From: a bacterium
Lineage (GTDB): Bacteria; Cyanobacteriota; Vampirovibrionia; Obscuribacterales; Obscuribacteraceae
DNA: 64,000 bases
Direction: 5' to 3'
NCBI GenBank assembly: GCA_018062085.1
Contig: JAGOSY010000005.1
Location: forward strand, 62,001-126,000
Shown here: piece after piece, positions 33,750 to 42,346 of the stretch
Layout of the letters: each line of letters begins with the position of its first letter
Numbering within the stretch: the stretch's first letter is position 1
Notes under the pieces: generated by a model
The model's database searches: none
What the model was told of the DNA's origin: nothing
Seen by the model: the letters and a program-made list of their open reading frames with translations, nothing else
Position numbers and translations under genes: made by a program

Positions 33750-34727
33750 ATGAGAATCGCATTTCTTGGCAAAGGTGGATCAGGTAAGACCACAACTGCC
33801 GCAAGTTTCATTCGCCATGCTGCTCGCAAGAATCCATTCGTCTTGGCTTTCGACGCTGATGTCAATGCTCACCTTGGCGCAGCTCTCGCTATCGATGGCG
33901 AGCAGCCCCACCTCGGTAAACTCTTTACGCCGGTTACCGAGCATCTCAAAGGCAAGCGAACTGACTTGGGTGACAAGCCCATGATCATGACCACGCCGCC
34001 GTCGCTCTTGTCGAACTTCATCCGTTGCCAGTTCGATGACCCTCTTATCACCAAGTACGGTCGCCGACAGGATGCCATTGCCCTGCTCACCGTCGGTAAG
34101 TACGAACAAGCTGACGTAGGCTCTGCCTGCTACCACTCGAAGCTCTCTGGTGCCATCAGCATCTTGCACCACTTGCTCGACGGCCCCGCCGATATAGTTG
34201 TTGCCGACAATACTGCCGGTACAGACGCTGTCGCCACTTCGCTCTGGTTTGCATACGACATGCATGTCTTTGTGGTGGAGCCAACGCAGAAGTCGGTGCA
34301 AGTCTACAAAGACTTCATCAAGCTTCTGCCGGCGCTCGCTGACAAGACTTTCGTACTCGGCAACAAGGTTGAAGGCGCTGAAGACGAGCAGTTTATTGCT
34401 GGTCTTGTCGCTGCCGACAAGCTGCTGGGCTTTGTTCCTCTCTCTAAGCACCTCAAGCGTTTCGAGCAAGGTAACGCGGAAGCCCTGGAACTTTTCCAGC
34501 AAGAGCAGGCTCTGGTGTTCGACAAAGTGCTCGCCACTTTGCTCGGCCAGACCCGTGACTGGAACCTCTACCTGCAGAGACTGCGTGAGACCCATGAGCG
34601 CCTTTGCCACGAGTGGTACAACGACTTCCACGGCCTCAAGCTCGACAAAGGGCTTGATTCGAACTTTTCTTACCAGGCGGTTCTACAGCCGCCGGTTCTC
34701 ACCGAAGACCCAAAGAAAGCCGACTGA
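33750..34727 (+). CDS. ParA/MinD/CooC-type P-loop ATPase
   Basis: 325 residues from ATG 33750, with AAGGAG six bases upstream; the frame is open further upstream but without a ribosome site. Deviant Walker A G-K-G-G-S-G-K-T-T at residues 7-15, A' segment F-D-A-D-V-N-A-H-L near 35, and Walker B region I-V-V-A-D-N-T-A-G-T-D. A characteristic Cys is in V-G-S-A-C-Y-H. The Asp-Ala-Asp-x-Asn motif matches CooC-type nickel-insertion and related maturation ATPases. Translationally close (two bases) to a [2Fe-2S] ferredoxin gene, so a role in metal or Fe-S cofactor handling is plausible. Codon use is strongly C-ending compared with neighbouring genes, implying high expression or recent transfer. Confidence 0.85.
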   Translation: MRIAFLGKGGSGKTTTAASFIRHAARKNPFVLAFDADVNAHLGAALAIDGEQPHLGKLFTPVTEHLKGKRTDLGDKPMIMTTPPSLLSNFIRCQFDDPLITKYGRRQDAIALLTVGKYEQADVGSACYHSKLSGAISILHHLLDGPADIVVADNTAGTDAVATSLWFAYDMHVFVVEPTQKSVQVYKDFIKLLPALADKTFVLGNKVEGAEDEQFIAGLVAADKLLGFVPLSKHLKRFEQGNAEALELFQQEQALVFDKVLATLLGQTRDWNLYLQRLRETHERLCHEWYNDFHGLKLDKGLDSNFSYQAVLQPPVLTEDPKKAD

Positions 34728-34729
34728 AT

Positions 34730-35026
34730 ATGTCTGACAAAATCAAAATTTACGTCTGCACCAAGGGTAAGAAATGTCCGAACAAAGGAAGCGATGCCGT
34801 CTGCACCGCTTTTGAATCGGCTGTTTCTGAGCTTGGTTGCGACGCTGCTGTCTCAATCAAGGGCAGTAAGTGCCTGGACCTTTGCAAGAAGGGACCAGCA
34901 GTCGTCACCATGCCCGACAAAGTTTCGTACGGGCGCGTTACTGAGGCCGACGCCAAAGAAATAGTCGCGAACCTCGTCGCTGGCGGCAAGCCCATCGAGC
35001 GCTTGCGCCTCAAGAAAAAAGACTAG
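34730..35026 (+). CDS. Thioredoxin-like [2Fe-2S] ferredoxin
   Basis: 98 residues, the length of the thioredoxin-like ferredoxin family (as in the NuoE/HoxE cluster domain and stand-alone ferredoxins). Cluster ligands: C10 and C17 in V-C-T-K-G-K-K-C-P, then C-L-D-L-C with the following K-K-G-P-A-V-V-T-M-P-D, a classical C-x3-C-x-x-G-P loop. It starts two bases after the ATPase stop and has no good ribosome site of its own, so it depends on translation of the ATPase gene. Likely carries one electron to or from a partner served by the operon. Same C-rich codon use. Confidence 0.88.
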   Translation: MSDKIKIYVCTKGKKCPNKGSDAVCTAFESAVSELGCDAAVSIKGSKCLDLCKKGPAVVTMPDKVSYGRVTEADAKEIVANLVAGGKPIERLRLKKKD

Positions 35027-35037
35027 GGATATTGTCT

Positions 35038-35595
35038 ATGAAACTTCATTCGCCTAAAGCTAGGATTGGCCTGGCTTTGATTGATGCAGCCTTGAGTGTG
35101 AAAGCGGCAGCTCAAGGTGCCTTTGGTCAGAAGCAGAAGGCTCAGAAGACGCTGCGCCGCTTGCTTGAGCATCGCCAGAGCTGGTTACCTGCTGATCATG
35201 TCTCGCGGGCCGACGCCCAGTATACCTTGGCTCAGAGCTATTATGAGGGCAACGCGGTTGACTGCATGCAGGCGGAAGCCCTGCTGAGCGATTGTCAGTT
35301 CTGCTTCGTCAAAAAACTTGGTCCATATGCGCTACGTGTAGCTAAGGCTCTGCATCTTCGCGGTCTGGTTCAAAGTCGCCTTGGTGACAACAAGCGTGCT
35401 CACGCATTCCACCAGGCTGCTGATATTGTCTACGCCAAGGTGCGTCCGCTTTCATACGAGCGCATTGCCAATCTTCATCAGCTTGGCTTCAAGCAAGACT
35501 GGTTGGGTATGCGTGTTGAAGCAGAAGCAACCCGTGAGTTGGCCAATCAGCTCAATAAGCTGTTGGCGATGCAGAGCGTGCGCCGGCGTTTTTGA
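35038..35595 (+). CDS. Helical TPR-like protein, third gene of the ATPase operon
   Basis: 185 residues from ATG 35038 (TTG 35032 also possible; AGGGAT upstream). All-helical with TPR-like repeats (A-D-A-Q-Y-T-L-A-Q-S-Y-Y-E-G near 60, then A-L-H-L-R-G-L-V-Q-S-R-L-G-D-N-K-R-A-H-A), and basic overall. No signal peptide. Begins 11 bases after the ferredoxin stop and is followed by a strong hairpin, so it closes the three-gene operon. Probably a protein-binding partner; function unknown. Confidence 0.7.
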   Translation: MKLHSPKARIGLALIDAALSVKAAAQGAFGQKQKAQKTLRRLLEHRQSWLPADHVSRADAQYTLAQSYYEGNAVDCMQAEALLSDCQFCFVKKLGPYALRVAKALHLRGLVQSRLGDNKRAHAFHQAADIVYAKVRPLSYERIANLHQLGFKQDWLGMRVEAEATRELANQLNKLLAMQSVRRRF

Positions 35596-35643
35596 TTTAC
35601 TGTGCTCCCTTTCTCGGCGCATATAAGTAGATCAGCCGTCTAA

Positions 35644-35687
35644 GACGAAACAGGAGAGTAAGAGTCTCTTACTCTCCTGTTTCTGTC
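35644..35687 (+). terminator. Long hairpin closing the ATPase-ferredoxin operon
   Basis: 35647-35664 and 35666-35683 are exact reverse complements (about 16 usable pairs after opening the loop), with GAC/GTC extending the base. It begins about 50 bases after the last gene. No U-run follows, as with other hairpins here. Confidence 0.6.
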
Positions 35688-35873
35688 TATTGCGTATCTG
35701 TCGGCTTAAAAAAAAGACTTTCCTTATACTATATGGCGTAATTAATAGTCGGCAGGCTGCGCGAAGCCAGGGAGAAGCCAAAGAGAAGCCAGAGAGGCTT
35801 GTGGGAACAGCCGAGAAGAAATTTGAAACCAAATGGAGGTTATTACGTCGTTGGTGATCCAAGGAGAAAAAAG

Positions 35874-36182
35874 ATGGAAGACAAAAAAACTACTCACAAA
35901 CTTCTATATAAGTCTCTTGCCGAGGTTGTTAGCTCGAAACGAAAGAGCTTGAAAATGACTCAGCAGCAGCTTGCTAGTGCCTCAGGAATTGACCGTGTTT
36001 TTATTAGCAATGTCGAACAGGGCAAGCGCAAGCCAAGTTTTGGTTCGGTGGCGAGCATCGCCCGGGGCTTGAATTTGACTTATGCGAAACTTGTCAGTGA
36101 TTGCGAGAAGTGCATGATTCGTGATCTTGCAAGCCTATCAGGCGAAGCCCCGGTGGCAGATTTGAATTTAGAGTCGGCCTAG
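35874..36182 (+). CDS. XRE-family transcriptional regulator
   Basis: 102 residues from ATG 35874, chosen for the strong AAGGAG upstream; the frame extends 25 codons further without a ribosome site. Helix-turn-helix: M-T-Q-Q-Q-L-A-S-A-S-G-I-D-R-V-F-I-S-N-V-E, then G-K-R-K-P-S-F-G-S-V-A-S-I-A-R-G-L, the normal Cro/C1/XRE fold. A short tail with two Cys (C-E-K-C) might respond to redox or metal. It stands between the ATPase operon and a lipoprotein gene; targets unknown. Confidence 0.88.
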   Translation: MEDKKTTHKLLYKSLAEVVSSKRKSLKMTQQQLASASGIDRVFISNVEQGKRKPSFGSVASIARGLNLTYAKLVSDCEKCMIRDLASLSGEAPVADLNLESA

Positions 36183-36254
36183 ATAGCTTCTTTTGCTCTT
36201 GGTAGCATTGTTATTGGCTTCGAGCTAAGATTCAGAAAAGCAACGGGAGCGATT

Positions 36255-37277
36255 ATGAATAGCAAAACGTCAGAACCATTGCCGCCGCTGCTGGTTGGGG
36301 AAATTCGACGTTCTAAATTTATGTCGCGGGCATTTTTACCTTTGCCCGTACGTTTGGTGGTGCCTACAACTTTTGGCCTTAGTGTGTCTGTACTGACCGG
36401 TTTTGTGCTGACTGGTTTCGTCCTGACTGGTTGCAGCGCTTCGCCGGGTCACTCTGCTCGCGCTGAAACTGCAGACAAGCAGTCTCGGCCGATTGCATCT
36501 CGCGGAGAGGAAGGCTCTATTGGGAGTTCAGGGGGAAGCGTTGACGGCAATCCAGGCGGCAGTGCTGGTGCGAACGTTGATTCAGATGCCGGTGTCAGTT
36601 CGGACGACCCTGGTGGGATTCCGGGGGTGAGCTCTGGTTCTAGCTCTGGCTCTAGCGACAGCTCTGGTCCTAGCCCCGGTGGTGGTGCTTCTGCACCATA
36701 TGCTGGTTCTGGTTTGGTTAATGGCTCTCCTGGTGCGGTTGGCGCTTCTGATCCCGATACCGCAGTTAGCAGTGGCCCTTTAGACGATCATCATGAGTGG
36801 ACTCAAGAAGAAATGCTTCTTGCCAAACCAATGCCAGAAACCCAAGAAGAGCGTGATTTTGTTTTCAAGCACAAGGCCGCAGAATCTATTCGCACTTGGA
36901 CACTGGGTGAGTTTCAGGACTACACTAACTCGCCTATGGGTCGTAGTCAGATGTTGCAAGAGGGTCGCCGGTGGGTTTCTATTAAGGCTACTTTGAAAGA
37001 GCAATTGGCTCTGGGGCAAGACTTTCTAGCGGGCGCTGGCAAGGCAAAGCCGAAGAAAGCTAAACCTGTTGAAGATTCGCAGTCACCAGAAGTTATTCCT
37101 GAATTTTTGATTGACGATGGCGTTTTTGTCGGTGCTGAGTGTGCCACCACTTTTGATCGGCTGAAAGAATGTCGTCAAGACATAACTGATCTGTGTCGTT
37201 CGATAGATGGCGTTAAGAAAACGGCCAGTAAGCGTGGACGTTTAGAGGCTCTTGAACGGTACATGAACTCTCAGTAG
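36255..37277 (+). CDS. Lipoprotein with Ser/Gly-rich spacer
   Basis: 340 residues. GGGAG six bases before ATG. The signal sequence holds a triplicated segment (L-T-G-F-V L-T-G-F-V L-T-G-C-S) ending in a lipobox, so Cys near residue 60 is probably lipidated and the protein attached to a membrane face. A Ser/Gly/Pro spacer (about 85-175) leads to a C-terminal helical domain (H-E-W-T-Q-E-E-M-L-L, W-T-L-G-E-F-Q-D-Y). No family recognised. Followed by a typical terminator. The repeated signal DNA (three 15-base units) suggests slippage. Confidence 0.7.
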   Translation: MNSKTSEPLPPLLVGEIRRSKFMSRAFLPLPVRLVVPTTFGLSVSVLTGFVLTGFVLTGCSASPGHSARAETADKQSRPIASRGEEGSIGSSGGSVDGNPGGSAGANVDSDAGVSSDDPGGIPGVSSGSSSGSSDSSGPSPGGGASAPYAGSGLVNGSPGAVGASDPDTAVSSGPLDDHHEWTQEEMLLAKPMPETQEERDFVFKHKAAESIRTWTLGEFQDYTNSPMGRSQMLQEGRRWVSIKATLKEQLALGQDFLAGAGKAKPKKAKPVEDSQSPEVIPEFLIDDGVFVGAECATTFDRLKECRQDITDLCRSIDGVKKTASKRGRLEALERYMNSQ

Positions 37278-37346
37278 CGCTTTAATTGGCTCGTTTGATA
37301 GCGCGCGCAGTTGCGAAAAAACAGAATTTGGCAAAATTGCAATTAC

Positions 37347-37382
37347 AAAAAAGCCACCCAGATAAATCTGCGGCGGCTTTTT
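37347..37382 (+). terminator. Rho-independent terminator
   Basis: AAAAAGCC pairs with GGCTTTTT around an inner CC/GG and CAGA/TCTG stem with a TAAA loop. The U-run is part of the right arm. Lies 70 bases after the lipoprotein gene. Usable in both directions, but the only nearby upstream gene is on the plus strand. Confidence 0.8.
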
Positions 37383-37691
37383 CACTATCGTCTGACTGCC
37401 TATTGCGTAGGCTCGATATTTCTTGCTGCTTCAAGTCAGAATCCACAGCTAGCGGGTTATCGCTACAATTTCCGGTCTGCGCAGACCTGACGTTTCCACT
37501 TAACCCCTCGGCTCAAAGCACTCAACTTGGTGTGTGCTCACCGGTTATGTAATTAGTATAGCTGAAGAAAAGATACTTGGAAGTCCCCCGATGAAACTAT
37601 TTTGCATATCTGCTGACAATTAATGAAGTGGCATGAATAGCCGTTCCGTATATCCTTCTTGCTAGTCAAGCGCGTGAACCACTCCGCTATC

Positions 37692-37731
37692 AACAATAGA
37701 TTCAATCGTATATACGATCGGATCTATTGTT
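37692..37731. promoter_or_regulatory. 40-bp palindrome in a 525-base gap
   Basis: AACAATAGAT (37692-37701) is mirrored by ATCTATTGTT (37722-37731), and between them ATCGTATATACGAT (37705-37718) is itself a perfect palindrome; only two 3-base spacers break the symmetry. It lies 72 bases past the stop of the alpha-glucosidase gene. The rest of 37278-37802 apart from the terminator shows no gene. Two nested symmetric sites suggest protein binding, not just a terminator, because no U-run follows. Confidence 0.5.
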
Positions 37732-37802
37732 ATGCACAGCTTGAAATTATTCGCTGCTTACTGAGGGGCCGCGAGCGGGGCGGCAGATATTCACCGAGAT
37801 AG

Positions 37803-39482
37803 TTAGGCCAGCAGCATGGCGAGGCCTTCATTCGCTCTCACTGTAGCCTGGCACGTGCTTAGGTACTCGTGGTCCATATAAGTAGAAGCAAGGCAGCGGC
37901 CTTGTAAATTGTGATTTTTGACAGAGTTGGTGAAATTAAGGATCACGGCGATTTTTTCACTTTCAAATTGACGTATAAAAATAAAAAGACCGTCGTCTTC
38001 TTCTGGCTCTGTTTCGCGATCCGGTTTTTCTAGAGCAGATGTTGGTGTATCTAGTCGGCTAGACTCTACAGAGCAATAAGAACCCTGACTAAGGGCTTTG
38101 TGTTGCTTACGCAGCCTAAGCAAATGCTTTACTAGATTGAGCATTGATTGCGGCTGCTGTTCTTGCTCAACTACGTTTACCTCGGTGTAGTTAGCACTGA
38201 CTGGTAGCCACGGCTCAGTATTGCTGAAGCCACTGTATGCGGTGCTATCCCATTGCATCGGTGTGCGCTCAGGGTCGCGTTGCTCGCTGGGCACGTCTGG
38301 TTGTCTGATGCCTCTAGGGTCAACAATTTTGTCAGGTGGTATTTCGCCATTGAGCATGCCAATCTCGTCACCATAATACCAAGTTGGTGAACCGCGCAGA
38401 GTAAGCAAAAGCATTGTGGCTACCCTGGCTTGCTCGCTGCCGATGCGGCTGGCAAAACGAAATTTATCATGGTTGCCTAATACCCAGTTTGGGCTGCAAT
38501 CTTCCGGCAGTGCCTGTTCGTATTCGTCGACGATTTTGCGAACTGCAGAAGCTTGCCAATTTTCTAGGCCTTCTGTAATTAGATGAAAGTTGAAGGGCAT
38601 ATGGCATTCTGGTTTTTCTTTTGTGCCATAGTAAGTAATTAGCTGATCGTACGGTAGATACGCTTCTCCAATCATCATTTTTTCATGACCAGGCCTGCTA
38701 AATTGGTCTAGCAACTGACGCATCATTTGAATGATTATGTGTGTTTCTGGTTGATCTTCAATCTTTGTATGAATCGTTCGATCGCGCTCAATGAGATTTT
38801 TGTTCCAGTTAACATTGACCGGCTCGTCGGCAAAATCGTCCGCTTCTACAAGCAGCCAGATTACATCAACTCTGAAACCATCAACATTGCGCTTGAGCCA
38901 GAAGCGCATGACGTTAAGCATTGCCTCTACTACTAATGGGTTGCGAAAATTTAAATCAGGTTGTTCGCTGAGAAACTGATGGAGAAAATATTGTCCTGAC
39001 TCTTTGTCTAGCGTCCAGGCTGGTCCGCCAAAATAGCTGGGCCAGTTGTTTGGTAAGCCGCCACCAGGGGCGGGGTCGCGCCAGACGTACCAGTCGCGCT
39101 TAAAGCTTTCTTTTCCCTCTAGCGCCTCTTGAAACCAGGCATGTTGATCTGATGTGTGATTGGGCACCAAATCAATAATAACTTTTAGATTGCGCTTGTG
39201 TGCTTCGTTGACTAAATGATCGAAGTCTGACAGGTCACCGAAAAGCGGGTCTACGTTGCAGTAGTCTGATATGTCATAGCCAAAATCTTTGTTTGGCGAT
39301 GGATAGAATGGGCTGAGCCAGATGCAGTCAATGCCAAGATTTGCGAGGTAGTCGAGGCGACTGATTATGCCCTTGATATCGCCAGTGCCGTCATTATTGC
39401 TATCTTGAAAAGAGCGGGGATAAATCTGATAGACAACGGCATTGCGCCACCATTCCATTGCTTCTGCCGGCTCATTGCCCAT
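37803..39482 (-). CDS. GH13 alpha-glucosidase / oligo-1,6-glucosidase
   Basis: 559 residues, cytosolic (no signal peptide), glycoside hydrolase family 13. Conserved regions: I-D-L-V-P-N-H-T-S (region I), G-F-R-V-D-V (II, nucleophile Asp), M-I-G-E-A-Y (III, acid/base Glu) and L-G-N-H-D-K (IV, third Asp). G-D-I-K-G-I-I and Y-P-R-S-F-Q-D-S match the alpha-glucosidase/dextran-glucosidase subgroup. It would release glucose from short alpha-glucans, maltose, isomaltose or sucrose; exact specificity not readable. AGAGGAAA about nine bases before ATG. Gene order (TetR, membrane protein, this gene) is collinear. Confidence 0.93.
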   Translation of the reverse strand: MGNEPAEAMEWWRNAVVYQIYPRSFQDSNNDGTGDIKGIISRLDYLANLGIDCIWLSPFYPSPNKDFGYDISDYCNVDPLFGDLSDFDHLVNEAHKRNLKVIIDLVPNHTSDQHAWFQEALEGKESFKRDWYVWRDPAPGGGLPNNWPSYFGGPAWTLDKESGQYFLHQFLSEQPDLNFRNPLVVEAMLNVMRFWLKRNVDGFRVDVIWLLVEADDFADEPVNVNWNKNLIERDRTIHTKIEDQPETHIIIQMMRQLLDQFSRPGHEKMMIGEAYLPYDQLITYYGTKEKPECHMPFNFHLITEGLENWQASAVRKIVDEYEQALPEDCSPNWVLGNHDKFRFASRIGSEQARVATMLLLTLRGSPTWYYGDEIGMLNGEIPPDKIVDPRGIRQPDVPSEQRDPERTPMQWDSTAYSGFSNTEPWLPVSANYTEVNVVEQEQQPQSMLNLVKHLLRLRKQHKALSQGSYCSVESSRLDTPTSALEKPDRETEPEEDDGLFIFIRQFESEKIAVILNFTNSVKNHNLQGRCLASTYMDHEYLSTCQATVRANEGLAMLLA

Positions 39483-39517
39483 CTAGAAATTTCCTCTTTA
39501 AGCGTTCAGCAAATTGG

Positions 39518-40048
39518 TTAAAACGTCAGTTTATCCAGCCCGCTCGCATAGCGAAAACACTCAGTAGCTAAGCAAAGGGCTACGACAAAAACTGATATCA
39601 GAGATGTTTTGTCACTGCTTCTTTTGTAGCGGCGGAAATTGCTGATACCGAGCAACAGCATGCCGACAATAGCGAGGGGAAAGTAAATATGTCTGGAGAC
39701 ATGTAGCATGCTTTGTGATTCGGAGAAAGAGAAACCAATCAGCAGAATTACCCATCCAGTCCATTCTGTCACTAGGCTTGAAATTCTTTGAATGTCTTCC
39801 GGTTTTGTTGACTGGCTCAATTTTTTCATGGCAAGAACAATGAAGATGGCTAAAATAACGGCTAGCCCTGCATAGCTAACCATGGCTGTTTGGGCCATGT
39901 CCCAGAGTAGTACAGTTGAAGAATAATAGAGCCACCACTGCGCCAAAATCACGGTGGGAAAAATGATTATTGTCAGTACTATCAATGTGATGATGACGTT
40001 TACTGGTGGCGGTAGGTTGTTGCGACTAGGTTCTTCAGGGTTGTTCAT
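39518..40048 (-). CDS. Small multi-pass membrane protein, unknown
   Basis: 176 residues with about five hydrophobic segments (V-I-I-T-L-I-V-L-T-I-I-I-F-P near 18, A-V-I-L-A-I-F-I-V-L-A, W-V-I-L-L-I-G-F-S-F, I-V-G-M-L-L-L-G-I, V-F-V-V-A-L-C-L-A). No recognisable family. It begins 29 bases after the TetR gene, so it may be co-transcribed and controlled by it. Confidence 0.7.
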   Translation of the reverse strand: MNNPEEPSRNNLPPPVNVIITLIVLTIIIFPTVILAQWWLYYSSTVLLWDMAQTAMVSYAGLAVILAIFIVLAMKKLSQSTKPEDIQRISSLVTEWTGWVILLIGFSFSESQSMLHVSRHIYFPLAIVGMLLLGISNFRRYKRSSDKTSLISVFVVALCLATECFRYASGLDKLTF

Positions 40049-40077
40049 TGTTAGACTTGGTAGCTTGGTAGATAGTG

Positions 40078-40653
40078 TCAGTTTTTCGATTCGAATAGAG
40101 CATATTCAAGCATTTGGATTGCCGTGGTTTTATGCGAGGACAGGTCGAAAGTCTCTTCTACGATGCAAGACATAGTCATTTTGTGAAGCATGCCACCTAT
40201 CATCTCGGCCAAGGCAATGGCATCGTACTGCCGTATTGCTTTGTCGTTCATTAATTGCTGCAGGTGGTTGGCGGTGCGAAGAGAAAGTTCTTTGCGCACT
40301 TCTTTGCCTTTTCCTGCCTTTTCAAAAGTTTCAATGCGGGCAAAAGACAGCACCGGCATTTCATCCCGGGCAATTTGAATAACCGAATCAATATACTGAA
40401 CTAGTCCGTTTGTTTCGGCAATGTGTGGCACATACTGATCAATCATTTGGGCGCATCTATTGAAGAAGTCTTCCGAGAGCGCGTTAGAGAGTGCTTCTTT
40501 AGAGTTGAAATAGAGATACAGTGTGCCGGCGGCTACCCCGGCTTCTGCCGCAATGTCGGTCATCTTGGCTGAGCGGTAGCCGTCGCGTATGAAAATCATG
40601 CGCGCCGCAGTTAAGATTGCTTCCTTTTTGTGCGGGTCTAGGGCTCTAGCCAT
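40078..40653 (-). CDS. TetR/AcrR-family repressor
   Basis: 191 residues. N-terminal TetR helix-turn-helix (A-I-L-T-A-A-R-M-I-F-I-R-D-G-Y, then M-T-D-I-A-A-E-A-G-V-A-A-G-T-L-Y-L-Y-F), with a ligand-binding C-terminal domain of the AcrR/FadR type. Divergent from an RND efflux operon, the usual arrangement for a drug- or lipid-responsive repressor. Two symmetric DNA sites occur in the shared 241-base intergenic region (40712-40733 and 40831-40846), which are its likely operators. Confidence 0.93.
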   Translation of the reverse strand: MARALDPHKKEAILTAARMIFIRDGYRSAKMTDIAAEAGVAAGTLYLYFNSKEALSNALSEDFFNRCAQMIDQYVPHIAETNGLVQYIDSVIQIARDEMPVLSFARIETFEKAGKGKEVRKELSLRTANHLQQLMNDKAIRQYDAIALAEMIGGMLHKMTMSCIVEETFDLSSHKTTAIQMLEYALFESKN

Positions 40654-40711
40654 TTAATTTTCCGTCTGTCTTGTCTCTGTAAGGATAACCCGGCGACCAT
40701 GGCTTTTTATA

Positions 40712-40733
40712 ACTTGGCCGATATCGGTCAAGT
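40712..40733. promoter_or_regulatory. CCGATATCGG-centred palindrome near the TetR promoter
   Basis: ACTTGGCCGATATCGGTCAAGT is a 22-bp inverted repeat with one mismatch pair, 59 bases upstream of the TetR start codon. The core TTGRCCGATATCGGYCAA recurs twice near 60520-60560, so this is a real recurring site. Confidence 0.7.
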
Positions 40734-40830
40734 TTCGGCAGCCGATTTCCTTTTCTGTGAATGCTGCAAACGCGCTATTTAATTGGTATTTGGGCAATCG
40801 CCTCAAATTAATTTGGGAAGGCTTAATTAA

Positions 40831-40846
40831 TGAATGAATTCATTCA
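40831..40846. promoter_or_regulatory. Perfect 16-bp palindrome upstream of the RND operon
   Basis: TGAATGAATTCATTCA is exactly symmetric and lies 48 bases before the membrane-fusion gene, next to a -10-like TAGGAT. Symmetric TGAATGA-type sites are common targets of TetR/AcrR proteins that repress RND pumps, so this is a likely operator for the adjacent TetR. Confidence 0.65.
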
Positions 40847-40894
40847 GTTAAGTGCTAGGATAGAAACTGAACCGCAGTAAAGTTTAGGTATCAT

Positions 40895-42346
40895 ATGTTT
40901 ACAACAAGTCGGAAAGAGACAAGCCAAACTGAAATTGTTCGCGAAAGCTTGGGTATCGCCTCATGGCAACGAGTACGTGCGGGCGTAGGTCAGAGCCATA
41001 AGAAGTGGTTTTTGGCTGGAGCCCTATCTCTGGTAGCAATTGGTGGCTTATCGGCCTTCACTTATACGCACTCTCTTTCTGGCTCCGATACTGGCACTGG
41101 CTCTGCTGCCTCAACGGCTAGCGCCAAAGCTGCACCTCCTGTTGTTACTGTCACCACTGAAGCGGCCAAGATTGGCCAAGTGGCATCGAACCTTACGGTT
41201 ACAGGTTCAGTCTCGGCGATTGACCCCTTAACAATAGCCTCTCAGGCTGCTGGTTTGAGTATTGTTCAAGTGCTCGCTGAAGAGGGCGACTATGTGCGCA
41301 AGGGCCAAGTTCTCTGCATTCTTGATTCTTCCATTTTGCAAGCTCAGCTAAAAGGTATGGAAGCTCACATGGTGGGCTCGCGCGCTTCAGCTCAAAAGGC
41401 TGTGCAGCCTAATCGACAAGAAGATATTGCTGGGCTTGCTGCCGCTTATCAGCAAGCCATGGCCGATGTGCAACAGCGTCAAGCAATGGTTACTCAAATG
41501 GAAGCCAGTCTAGTGAATGCGCGCAGCAACGCTCGGCGCTACAAAGACTTGCTCAAAGAAGGGGCTGTTAGTCAGCAAGAAGCAGACAACCATTCTACCG
41601 ATGAAGTAACAGCCTTCACAAATTTGCAAGGAGCAAAAGAGCAGTTTTCGGCTGCCAAATTCTTTGCCGAACAATCGCACAATAAGTTAGAAATGGCGCA
41701 AAGAGGCGGTCGTAGAGAAGACATCATTGTCTCAGAAGCCAACGCCGATGAAACTGCGGCTAGTGTGCAACAACTGCGAGCGCAAATTGAGCCAACGATT
41801 GTTCGCGCTCCTGATGAGGGTTTGATCACCAAGCGCCTTGCTCATATCGGAGACGTTGCCTCTAATGGCGAAGCATTGTTCGAGATCATACGGAAAGGAC
41901 AGCTAGAGTTGCGCGCGCAGGTGACTCAGAGTGATTTATCTAGGCTGCGGCCGGGCATATCCGCAGCCCTCTCTGATTCTGTGCGCTCAGTAAAGGGTAC
42001 GATCTTTCAGATTTCGCCAACTGTAGATAGTGCCACCAGATTAGGTACTGTTCGCATTGCTATACCAAATAATTCTGGTTTCAAGCCTGGTATGTTTGTT
42101 CAAGGTAGCGTACAAATTGGTCAGGCTGACGCTTTGCTCGTGCCCAATAGTTCAGTTCTGGCCGACGGCGATAGCAATTATGTCTTTGTCTATCAAAATG
42201 GCAAAGCAAAAAAACAGCTTGTTACTGTTGGTTCGCGCACAAGCGAATCAGCCGAAATTAAAAATGGAGTTGCCCCTGGCGATAACGTTATTGTTGCAGG
42301 CGCTGGATTCTTAGAAGACAACGACATCGTTGCGTTAAGTAAGTAG
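40895..42346 (+). CDS. RND efflux periplasmic adaptor (membrane fusion protein)
   Basis: 483 residues. One N-terminal membrane segment (about 42-58), then the HlyD-like plan: beta-barrel strand, lipoyl half (I-V-Q-V-L-A-E-E-G-D-Y-V-R-K-G-Q-V-L), a long coiled-coil hairpin (about 165-300, rich in Gln/Ala), second lipoyl half (T-I-V-R-A-P-D-E-G-L-I-T-K-R) and membrane-proximal domains. Links the inner-membrane pump encoded 112 bases downstream to an outer-membrane channel, which is not encoded here. Divergent from, and probably repressed by, the TetR gene. Confidence 0.93.
   Translation: MFTTSRKETSQTEIVRESLGIASWQRVRAGVGQSHKKWFLAGALSLVAIGGLSAFTYTHSLSGSDTGTGSAASTASAKAAPPVVTVTTEAAKIGQVASNLTVTGSVSAIDPLTIASQAAGLSIVQVLAEEGDYVRKGQVLCILDSSILQAQLKGMEAHMVGSRASAQKAVQPNRQEDIAGLAAAYQQAMADVQQRQAMVTQMEASLVNARSNARRYKDLLKEGAVSQQEADNHSTDEVTAFTNLQGAKEQFSAAKFFAEQSHNKLEMAQRGGRREDIIVSEANADETAASVQQLRAQIEPTIVRAPDEGLITKRLAHIGDVASNGEALFEIIRKGQLELRAQVTQSDLSRLRPGISAALSDSVRSVKGTIFQISPTVDSATRLGTVRIAIPNNSGFKPGMFVQGSVQIGQADALLVPNSSVLADGDSNYVFVYQNGKAKKQLVTVGSRTSESAEIKNGVAPGDNVIVAGAGFLEDNDIVALSK

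Noticed and set aside
37383-37690. tRNA or other structured RNA gene in the gap
   Set aside because: No cloverleaf, anticodon stem or T-loop pattern could be found by eye.
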